Shown: one piece after another, positions 1 through 7,900 of the stretch
Numbering within the stretch: position 1 is the first letter of the stretch
Layout: every line of letters starts with the position of its first letter
DNA from: a bacterium
Lineage (GTDB): Bacteria > Bacteroidota > Bacteroidia > NS11-12g > UBA955
DNA: 56,198 nt
Direction of reading: 5' to 3'
NCBI GenBank assembly: GCA_029945665.1
Contig: JAQSCZ010000009.1
Location: forward strand, 1-56,198
Program-made: the position numbers and the translations under genes
The notes under the pieces: generated by a model
The model's input: the letters and a program-made list of their open reading frames with translations, nothing else
The model's database searches: none
Told to the model about the DNA's origin: nothing

Positions 1-976
1 TAGAATGTCCACTGCGTTGAACATCAAGAAAAACTGTTGGTATTTCAGCAAAATAAGCCAAGCCTAAAAACTCATTCATTAATGACAGGCCGGGTCCGCT
101 GGTAGCAGTAAATGAACGCGCACCATTCCAATTGGCACCTATCACCATACCGATTGCGGAAAGCTCATCCTCGGCTTGAATAATGGCTACATTTCGTTTA
201 CCAGTAATAGGGTCAATTCTGTAAGCATCTGCATAATCCATGAAGGCCTCCACGACCGAAGTTGAAGGCGTGATAGGATACCATGCGGCAACTGTAGCAC
301 CTGCATAGATGGCACCTAAGCCACAGGCCGAGTTACCATCAATCATAATTTTATCTCCAATCAAATCGCGTCTTTCAACATAAAAATTCAAAGGATAGTT
401 AAAATTTTGATGCACATAGTCAACACCCATTTGTAAGGCTTTAATATTAGGCGCAATGAGTTTCTCTTTGCCCTTAAATTGTTCACCCAAGAGGCTTTCA
501 AAAACAGTAAAATCAATATTCAAAAGTGCTGATAATGCACCAACATAAATAATATTTTTAAACAGCTGTCTTTGACGGGCATCTGTGAATGCATTATTAC
601 ACATTTCCATTAATGGAATAGCAAGATAATTGATATCCTCGCGAATATATTCTGCATTTAATTTTTTAGAACTATCGTATAAAAAATAACCACCAGATTT
701 TACATTCGCCACGTCAGCCATCATGCTTTGTGGATTAACTGCTACCATAAGATCAACACCTTCGCGTCGACCGAGATATCCTTTTTCACTTACCCTTACT
801 TCATACCAAGTTGGCAATCCTTGAATATTTGAAGGAAATATATTTTTGGGTGTCACAGGAATACCCATCCTGAAAATCGACTTGCAAAATAAATAATTAG
901 CACTGGCCGAACCTGTGCCATTTACATTAGCAAATCTTACCACAAAATCGTTAATTTTAGTTTCTGTTAAAGACAT
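1..976 (-). CDS. 2-oxoacid:ferredoxin oxidoreductase, subunit alpha (partial, C-terminus beyond the window)
   Basis: The reading frame is open from ATG at 976 to the left edge, giving 325 residues of a larger protein. The N-terminal part has the layout of the gamma domain (2-oxoacid oxidoreductase family, as in KorA gamma-alpha fusions), including the GTGSASAN and GRREGVDLMVA segments. It is followed by the pyrimidine-binding alpha domain, with GNSACGLGAIYAG, AWYPITPSTSVVEAF and, just before the edge, EIPTVFLDVQRSG. The family oxidatively decarboxylates 2-oxoacids such as 2-oxoglutarate to acyl-CoA and passes the electrons to ferredoxin; the thiamine-binding beta subunit should follow outside the window. 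The start codon overlaps the end of the GltD-like gene by 10 bp, so the two are almost certainly co-transcribed and translationally coupled. The exact substrate cannot be read from this fragment. Confidence 0.88.
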   Translation of the reverse strand, partial: MSLTETKINDFVVRFANVNGTGSASANYLFCKSIFRMGIPVTPKNIFPSNIQGLPTWYEVRVSEKGYLGRREGVDLMVAVNPQSMMADVANVKSGGYFLYDSSKKLNAEYIREDINYLAIPLMEMCNNAFTDARQRQLFKNIIYVGALSALLNIDFTVFESLLGEQFKGKEKLIAPNIKALQMGVDYVHQNFNYPLNFYVERRDLIGDKIMIDGNSACGLGAIYAGATVAAWYPITPSTSVVEAFMDYADAYRIDPITGKRNVAIIQAEDELSAIGMVIGANWNGARSFTATSGPGLSLMNEFLGLAYFAEIPTVFLDVQRSGHS

Positions 977-2745
977 CCTGTATGGGCTTTTGTTATGTTA
1001 TAAAAAAATTTCTGCATATCCCAAGCTGAGGTTGGGCAGCGCTCGGCACATAAACCGCAATGCAAACAGACATCCTCATCTTTCACCATTACGCGGTTGG
1101 TTTTTAAGGGTCCAGAGACGTATAAATCCTGACTCAAATTCAATGCTGGTACTTTCAAATTATTTCGCAAATCTGTTTCATCCGCATTGTTTGTAAAAGT
1201 AATGCAAGCGGTTGGGCAAATATCAACACAGGCATCACACTCAATGCATTTATCATCTGTAAAAACGGTTTGTGCATCGCAGTTCAAACAGCGTTGTGCC
1301 TCTTTAAAGCCTTCGCTCAAACTGTAACCAAGTTCTACTTCTTTTTTGCGGTTTGTTAAAGTCACTTTTTTATCTGCTTGTGCGACAATATATCGGTTAT
1401 CAGTAACCACTTCGCTTTCGTAAGCCCATTCGTGTAAGCCCATTTTTTGACTTACCAAATTCACATAAGGAGAAGGGCGATTGGTCAGGGGTTCGTTACG
1501 ACACATTAAATCTATTGAAATTGCAGCTTGGTGACCATGAGCAACAGCTGTAATCACGTTTTTAGGACCCCATGCCGAATCCCCTCCAAAGAATACTTTA
1601 GGATTGCTAGAAACAAAAGTTTTTTCATCAACAATAGGCATATTCCATTGGTCAAATTCAACACCTGCGTCGCGCTCAATCCATGGAAAACTATTCTCTT
1701 GTCCGATAGCTACTAATACATCATCTGCCTCAATAAAAACATCAGGTTCGCCTGTTGGCATTAATTTTCTTTTACCATTCTCAATTACGGCTTTTACCTT
1801 TTCGAATGTCATGCCGGACAGCACCCCATCAGTCACAACAAATGATTTAGGGACATGGTTATCAATGATAGGAATATCTTCGTGTTGGGCATCCTCTTTT
1901 TCCCAAGGCGAGGCTTTCATATCGGCAAAAGGACTTCGCACCACGACTTTTACAGCTTCGCCACCTAATCTGCGAGCCGTTCTGCAACAGTCCATAGCCG
2001 TATTTCCACCACCTAATACAATTACTTTTTTTCCAATTTTATTAGTATGTTCGAAAGCCACAGAAGCCAGCCAATTAATACCAATGTGAATATTTTTTGA
2101 GGCTTCTTGTCTACCTGGTATTTCCAAATCGCGACCTTTGGGTGCACCTGTACCAACAAAAACAGCATCGTATCCCTTTGCCAAAGTATTTTTCAAACTG
2201 TCTACATAATGATTGAAATGACTGTGTATACCTAAATCTAAAATAAAATTGACTTCTTCGTTTAATACCGTTTCGGGCAATCGAAAAGAGGGAATTTGAC
2301 TGCGCATAAAACCGCCGCCTAATTTTTGTTCATCATAAACATGTATCTCATATCCTAGTGGAGCTAAATCGCGAGCCACTGTGAGTGCCGCAGGACCGGC
2401 TCCTATTAAGGCTATTTTTTTACCATTGGGCTTAAATGGACCTTGAGGCATCAGGTGCTTGACATCGCCTTTATTATCGGCTGCCACGCGTTTTAAACGA
2501 CAAATAGCTACTGGCTCTTCCTCCACCCTGCCCCGGCGACAAGCAGGCTCACATGGCCTATCGCATGTTCTTCCTAGTACACCAGGGAAAACATTTGAAT
2601 CCCAATTAACCATATAGGCTTCGGTGTATTTTTCTTGGGCAATAAGGCGTATGTATTCTGGCACAGGGGTGTGTGCAGGACAAGCATACTGACAATCCAC
2701 TACTTTATGAAAGTATTCAGGATCTTTTATATTGGTTGGCTCCAT
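967..2745 (-). CDS. GltD-like NAD(P)H:ferredoxin-type flavoprotein with two 4Fe-4S clusters
   Basis: 592 residues. The N-terminus has the cluster motif of the glutamate synthase small subunit family (CQYACPAHTPVPEYI and CDRPCEPACRRG). Next come a FAD-binding Rossmann motif (GAGPAALTVARDL, near residue 117), an NAD(P)-binding motif (GGGNTAMDCCRTARRLG, near residue 246) and the FAD-closing GGDSAWGPKNVITAVAHG. A C-terminal extension carries two 4Fe-4S ferredoxin motifs, CIECDACVDICP and CLHCGLCAERCP. This makes it longer than GltD and like the electron-bifurcating or ferredoxin-linked relatives. It directly precedes and overlaps the 2-oxoacid:ferredoxin oxidoreductase alpha gene, so I infer that it moves electrons between reduced ferredoxin and NAD(P)H for that enzyme rather than making glutamate. 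No glutamate synthase large subunit is in view. Confidence 0.85.
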   Translation of the reverse strand: MEPTNIKDPEYFHKVVDCQYACPAHTPVPEYIRLIAQEKYTEAYMVNWDSNVFPGVLGRTCDRPCEPACRRGRVEEEPVAICRLKRVAADNKGDVKHLMPQGPFKPNGKKIALIGAGPAALTVARDLAPLGYEIHVYDEQKLGGGFMRSQIPSFRLPETVLNEEVNFILDLGIHSHFNHYVDSLKNTLAKGYDAVFVGTGAPKGRDLEIPGRQEASKNIHIGINWLASVAFEHTNKIGKKVIVLGGGNTAMDCCRTARRLGGEAVKVVVRSPFADMKASPWEKEDAQHEDIPIIDNHVPKSFVVTDGVLSGMTFEKVKAVIENGKRKLMPTGEPDVFIEADDVLVAIGQENSFPWIERDAGVEFDQWNMPIVDEKTFVSSNPKVFFGGDSAWGPKNVITAVAHGHQAAISIDLMCRNEPLTNRPSPYVNLVSQKMGLHEWAYESEVVTDNRYIVAQADKKVTLTNRKKEVELGYSLSEGFKEAQRCLNCDAQTVFTDDKCIECDACVDICPTACITFTNNADETDLRNNLKVPALNLSQDLYVSGPLKTNRVMVKDEDVCLHCGLCAERCPTSAWDMQKFFYNITKAHTGCL

Positions 2746-3004
2746 GATTTAAGTATATTATTAGGACTATAATAAATCATTAAAAAAAATCTCCCCCCTT
2801 TCTGCACGTTTACTCTTTACCACAGGTGAAAGAAAATCGTTAACAATTTTGTAAAAATAGGATATTTCAATATACAAAAATCAGAATGGTAAAAATTATT
2901 TGTTTTTTTTGTTAATAATATTGAGATTTTGTAATTTTTTATAAAAACCATTTTTGGCTATTGTTTTACAATGTGATTCAAATAATCATACTGAGCTTAA
3001 ATAC
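2746..3004. other. AT-rich intergenic stretch without a recognisable gene
   Basis: Between the start of the GltD-like gene and the first long repeat I see no open reading frame of note, no tRNA-like fold and no clear TAnnTTTG box facing the GltD-like gene. A poly-C run near 2793-2799 and several T-runs occur. The only structured piece is a truncated repeat motif at 2987-2999. Confidence 0.5.
2987..2999 (+). repeat. Truncated copy of the repeat core motif
   Basis: TCATACTGAGCTT is identical to the first 13 bases of the 19-bp core motif found at 3034-3052 and 3301-3319, then diverges. It lies 18 bp before the first full repeat and looks like a decayed extra unit. Confidence 0.55.
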
Positions 3005-3217
3005 ACAAATCTTATCGCGAGCCACGCACTTCGTCATACTGAGCTTGTCGAATGTATAGACGAAGTGAACGACAATTATTAGCTTTAGTCAACACTTTTG
3101 AGTGCGCTAAGGTCAGGCATAGTCGCGCTTCGACAGGCTCAGCATGACCGACATTGGGGTTAGCTCTATTGGTGCGTAAGTTTTAGCATGGTTGCGCTTC
3201 GACAGGCTCAGCATGAC
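3005..3217. repeat. 213-bp direct repeat, copy 1, with inverted palindromic units
   Basis: This block is identical, as read by eye, to 3272-3484, with a constant offset of 267 bp. Inside, TCATACTGAGCTTGTCGAA (3034-3052) faces two inverted relatives, TTCGACAGGCTCAGCATGA at 3129-3147 and 3198-3216; the forward motif matches the reverse complement of the others at 17 of 19 positions. A 9-bp perfect stem, CACTTCGTC (3027-3035) with GACGAAGTG (3059-3067), places the forward motif in a hairpin. The two inverted units also share flanks (GCAT before, ATTGGGGTTA or ATTGGGTTA after), so the block itself seems to have grown by smaller duplications. The pattern is like REP/BIME elements. Confidence 0.9.
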
Positions 3218-3271
3218 AGCGATTGGGTTACTTTAAATTTGTGTTTGTTTTGAAAACTTGAGGTTGTCTAT

Positions 3272-3484
3272 ACAAATCTTATCGCGAGCCACGCACTTCG
3301 TCATACTGAGCTTGTCGAATGTATAGACGAAGTGAACGACAATTATTAGCTTTAGTCAACACTTTTGAGTGCGCTAAGGTCAGGCATAGTCGCGCTTCGA
3401 CAGGCTCAGCATGACCGACATTGGGGTTAGCTCTATTGGTGCGTAAGTTTTAGCATGGTTGCGCTTCGACAGGCTCAGCATGAC
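3272..3484. repeat. 213-bp direct repeat, copy 2
   Basis: Identical by eye to 3005-3217; the core motifs fall at 3301-3319 (forward) and 3396-3414 and 3465-3483 (inverted). A 54-bp spacer (3218-3271) separates the copies. The right end lies 98 bp before the start of the GIY-YIG nuclease gene. The lack of any mismatch implies a recent duplication or gene conversion. Confidence 0.9.
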
Positions 3485-3582
3485 TGAAAGTTGTTTGAAA
3501 TACTTTTGATTTTAGCATGCTAATTTTTCTTTAACATCATAAAAAAATTTTTAAAGATCAAAATAAAGATCAATTTCGAAAA

Positions 3583-3852
3583 ATGAAAATGATGTATGTA
3601 TATATTTTAGAATGTTCTGATAATTCGCTCTACACAGGTGTAACCAATGATATTGACAGACGCGTTGAGGAACACCAGAATGGAAGCAATAAGGAGGCCT
3701 ATACATATTCCAGAAGACCAGTAAAACCGGTTTATTCAGAATTTTTCACTAACCCAACAGATGCTATTAATTTTGAAAAACAAATAAAAGGATGGAATAG
3801 AAAAAAGAAAATTGCTATTATTAAAGGCGACTTTAAGGAACTAGTTAAATAA
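3583..3852 (+). CDS. Solo GIY-YIG domain endonuclease-like protein
   Basis: 89 residues that form just one GIY-YIG domain of the small UvrC/URI-type group. VYI at residues 6-8 and YTG at 17-19 stand for the two halves of the name motif. An RR pair at 26-27 supplies the usual catalytic arginine, a helix with FEKQIKGWNRKKK (about 63-75) carries the metal-binding glutamate, and the C-terminus is basic. There is no partner domain for DNA recognition and no neighbour in its operon; the GT32 gene downstream is convergent. The gene directly follows the two 213-bp palindromic repeats, which suggests that the nuclease acts on or mobilises them, as RAYT proteins do for REP elements; that is inference. 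Two other ATG codons at residues 3 and 4 are possible starts. Biological function unknown. Confidence 0.85.
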   Translation: MKMMYVYILECSDNSLYTGVTNDIDRRVEEHQNGSNKEAYTYSRRPVKPVYSEFFTNPTDAINFEKQIKGWNRKKKIAIIKGDFKELVK

Positions 3853-3882
3853 TCCAATCGCAATAAAACGGCGAAATAACTG

Positions 3883-4614
3883 CTATTCGATTTCCACTAA
3901 CACCGGCTGCAATCGCTGCAGTTCTTCCAATACTGGACGGACCAAAGTATGCACCTCGGCACCTTGTCTTAAAACGGTACGACTTAATTGCGCTTTTTTC
4001 CAATGCTGCAGGCCTCGGTATAAGAAAAATTTACTCATGTGATAATGGAATTTAAAACAACCTTGATAGTCGACGCCCATTAAACCATAAGGAATGGTAT
4101 GATCTGATTTCAAACAGGCTGTAATAGCGGCAGTATAAACAGTTGGACCGGTCATGCTGTGCACATCATTTGGAAAAGCATCATGTTTTAGATTATCTAT
4201 CATTAAGTCCATTGCTTTCTTTAAAAACGGATGGCCAGAAGCAAATATCAACGCCCATTGAACACATACACCAGGATGTGTTTCCATTGCAATTAAGGCT
4301 TCGTCATTTTCCTTAATAAAAGTATGAAATGGGGCTATGGCTAAACTATCTATATCTAAATAAATACCACCTCTTTTATACAAAATGGCATACCTAAAAA
4401 AATCAGCTTTAGCCGCTCCTATATCAATTTTTTGATAAAGGCTAAGCACTTCATCACTATACTCAGCAGCAATAAAATCTTCAATGCGTTGATCATCATA
4501 AAATTCATATTTATAATCGGGATTTTTCTTTTTTAAACGTGCAATGTGCCATTGTGTGATAAAAGGTAAATCAGCAGTTTTGAAGGTTTGGTAAATAACT
4601 TTTGGAATAGACAT
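3883..4614 (-). CDS. Glycosyltransferase of the GT32 type (OCH1-like, DXD motif)
   Basis: 243 residues, no signal peptide. It begins with IPKVIYQTFKT, the usual GT32 start, and contains KADFFRYAILYKRGGIYLDI, in which D87 and D89 form the nucleotide-sugar and metal-binding DXD motif. Members of this family move hexoses from nucleotide sugars onto surface glycans or glycolipids in the cytoplasm. The gene stands alone with its own promoter candidate about 150 bp upstream (4770-4802), leaving a long leader. The acceptor and the sugar cannot be inferred; no other polysaccharide genes adjoin. Confidence 0.82.
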   Translation of the reverse strand: MSIPKVIYQTFKTADLPFITQWHIARLKKKNPDYKYEFYDDQRIEDFIAAEYSDEVLSLYQKIDIGAAKADFFRYAILYKRGGIYLDIDSLAIAPFHTFIKENDEALIAMETHPGVCVQWALIFASGHPFLKKAMDLMIDNLKHDAFPNDVHSMTGPTVYTAAITACLKSDHTIPYGLMGVDYQGCFKFHYHMSKFFLYRGLQHWKKAQLSRTVLRQGAEVHTLVRPVLEELQRLQPVLVEIE

Positions 4615-4769
4615 AAGGTATAAAGATTAAACAATTGGATGGATTCAGTAATTTAGAAAACAGCAACCTACCTGTCTTCCAATGAACCATTAAAGAAACG
4701 CGGTAAATGACTTTCATATCAGGCTAACGAAGCCTTATTGCTCAATATTGTAACACCGATTTTCTATGA

Positions 4770-4802
4770 CAAAAATATGACGAAGTATTCAACTAAATCA
4801 AA
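4770..4802 (-). promoter_or_regulatory. Bacteroidota-type promoter for the GT32 gene
   Basis: On the minus strand TTTG (4802-4799) is followed after 21 nt by TATTTTTG (4777-4770), which fits the -33/-7 consensus TTTG-N19-21-TAnnTTTG. Transcription would start near 4765, leaving a leader of about 150 nt before the ATG at 4614. Confidence 0.55.
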
Positions 4803-4860
4803 GGTTTTTATCTTCTTTTTACATCAGAAGTATTTCATAATTAATGCTTACTAAAATAAA

Positions 4861-4888
4861 AAATCCCCTGCAAAATTGCAGGGGATTT
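4861..4888 (-). terminator. Intrinsic terminator of the surface protein gene
   Basis: A 13-bp perfect stem, AAATCCCCTGCAA (4861-4873) with TTGCAGGGGATTT (4876-4888), with a T-rich tail on the minus strand (4860 downwards). It lies 18 nt after the stop codon of the large surface protein gene. Confidence 0.85.
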
Positions 4889-4906
4889 AATAAAATATTT
4901 TATCAA

Positions 4907-7900
4907 TTATCCTTTCACCAGCTTAATCACTTGGCTTTGATTGCCTATTGTAATTTTTACAAAATAAATACCTGGTAGTTGCGGGGTCAAATCAATTTCT
5001 AATTCATTCCCTGGCAAAGTATAAAACTCAACTATCTGACCTATTGCATTGGTAATTTCTATTGATTCAAAATTTTCAATTCCTGCAATTACAAAAACAC
5101 CCGAGCTTGGATTTGGAATGGCATATATAGCTTTTGTATAACTAGCATTTTGCAATCCAAGTACGTTTAAATTCCGATCTATGCAAGTTTTGCAGCCCGC
5201 AATAGAAGTAGCACATAACCGAACAATATAGTTACCATCGGTTGAATATTGATGCGAAGGATTCTGTTCAGTTGTTGTATCGCCATCTCCAAATTCCCAA
5301 TGCAATTGATTAATACTGCCCGACCCAATATTTGAAGAATCTGTAAATTCAACAGTTCTGCTACCCTTTTTAATAAATGTAAACCAAGTAACAGGTAAAG
5401 GCTGAATTTGCAGTGGTTGCCATACAGTATCTTTGCAACCACCACCATTTGAAACTGCCAAACGAACAGTGTAATTTGTGGCTGCTGCATAAATATGGGT
5501 AGGATTTTGTATGGTAGAGGTTCCTGCATCTCCAAATGACCATGCAAACGTTGTAGCACTTGTACTATTATCTTTAAAACTGGTTGCATCTCCCTTACAC
5601 AAGCCACTTAGAACACTAAATGCAGCTTTTGGTTTATCGTTAACAGCTACATTGTAGGTAGTTGTATCCTTACATCCAAATGCATTACCTTCTATAACTT
5701 GCAAAACCCCTGTTCCGATTGTATCCCATAATAAAAGCACTGAATTGGTATTTTTACCACTTATTATATTGCCCCCAATAGCGCTCCATGCATAAATATT
5801 GCCTGTATTTAATTTAGCATTATAAGTCACATTATCGCCGTTGCAAACAGAATTAGAACCAGTAACAATGGAAATAGGCACAGGATTAACAGTCACCTTA
5901 ACAGTATCATTCGCACTGCAACCTGTAGATACAATTGTTTTCTTGAGCAAGTATGTTGTTGTAATTTTAGGGCTCACTATTGGATTTGCACTTGAGGAGG
6001 CATAACCACTAGGAATGCTGGTCCAACTGTATGTAAATCCAGTTTGCGCCGCTTTTCCGATGGTCGCTTTTCCGCCTGGGCAAAAGGCTACATCTGAGCC
6101 AGCATCCGCAATTGGTTTTGAATTGATAGTAACATCGACACTATCCATTTTAGTGCATCCCGTTGCGCTGTTTGTTACCTCCAGAATATAGGTGCTATTC
6201 ACTTTCGGTTTCGCATAAATCTGTGCAGAAGTTCCAATAACACTATTTGCCAAATTCGTCCATTGATAGGTTAATCCGGTGACGAATGTAGTACCAATTA
6301 AAATTGAATCACCCAAACAAACACTTTGATTTGCCCCAGCATTTGCTATTGGCAATGCCCTAATTGTCCGATTTAAAATAATTGAATCATTGAAGGCAAT
6401 TGCATCTGATTGTCCATTAGGCAATATTGCTTTTACAATAAATTTAGGATTAGTAATTCCAATAAAATTAAAATCCCCAATGACAACAGTATCTCTTTTA
6501 TTCGTTGCTAATTGACCCTTCCAACTGAATGAATTCTGTGCAACACCATTTACCCACCATTGAATGATTGCCGTTTTAAGTGTATCATTTCCGGAATTTT
6601 TTATAACAGCTTCTACATCTAATCTACCCGCACAAGTGCCATTTAACGGCTTAGTGATTGCCACTATTCCAGCATCATTATTCGAGAGTTTAAACTCATC
6701 TGCACCTATGTCTGGCGCAATGCTATTCCTAATTTCTCCATCAAAATCTACAGTAACCCCTGTTATTGGCGAGCCTACACTTTTGAGGTTAGGATTAATG
6801 ATGTGCAAGTCTGTTCCGGACTTAAACATAGGATCTATAGAGAATGAATTACCGTCCTTACTTGTTGCTGCAGTAAGCGATGACAAATCGCTATAACTAA
6901 CTCCCCAATAGGCAAACTGCGTTCCTTTAGCATAGAAATTATTATTGTTACTAACGCTTATGTGATTGGCCGCAAATAGATGAACCACCTCGCCACCTTC
7001 CATCACAATATTATTATTTCTCAAAACAATATTACTCGCCGAGCTCTTATTAGAATTAATACCTGCATTGGTGGCAAGGTTTGAATTAAAATAAATGCTA
7101 TTGAATACAATGTTTTGATACTCTATAGCGTCAAAAGAAATACCGCGTCCAGATGGTTTTATAATCATATTATTGGCAATTACACCGGGCATAGTAGAGG
7201 TGGCATTGCAACCATTCAAATAAATTGCATTTTGGGTATTGTTATCCTTGAATAAATTTCCATTAATTTCTATGGCCATGTCACAGTCTTGCATATAAAT
7301 ATCATTCGTGCCGGTATCTGCAACATTCACATTTTGAAATATATTGTTCCTAATTATTGCGCTGTCATTGTAACTCAGTTGCAAGGCATTTTTATACGCT
7401 CCAGAAAATACATTTCCAACGATGGTGGTTGCTTTTTCATGTGAAGCAAGAGTCCCTTGGTAATTCATGCTTTGATGGCCATATAAAATCGCATTATTTC
7501 TAAAAACATTATAGTTATCAATCCCTTGATCGGACCAAATGTTGATTGCGCTTGCATTGGCGGTAGTTAAACTAAGGCCTATCATCCTGCAATTCGCAAA
7601 TGTATTGTGATTAGAACCATTCAGGATATGAATCACTTGGGCATAAATATTGGTTCCTGTTCTTTCAAATGTAATGCCTTTGAATGTTACATAATCCGCA
7701 CCTCTCAATTGCAAAGCAGCATTGTTAGAGCCATTGGCTATGGTTGAAGCAAGTGATATTTTTACTTTAGAACTATCTTTGTTAACACTTTGAAAAACCA
7801 CTGGACTATTCACTCCCATGCCAGCTAGCTGAGCAATGCCCAACTGTTCATTGTAAGTACCATTAAATACATTGAAGGTTACAGCTCCACAAATTCCCCT

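Noticed and set aside
1604-2089. 161-codon plus-strand frame
   Set aside because: Antisense to the GltD-like gene, whose cofactor motifs are intact across this stretch; no family features in the plus-strand frame.
3005-3484. CRISPR array
   Set aside because: Only two copies of 213 bp with one 54-bp spacer, with inner palindromes; no short regular repeats and no cas genes.
5179-5607. 142-codon frame in another phase on the minus strand
   Set aside because: Lies fully inside the coding sequence for the PKD region of the large surface protein, which has a continuous frame with clear domains.
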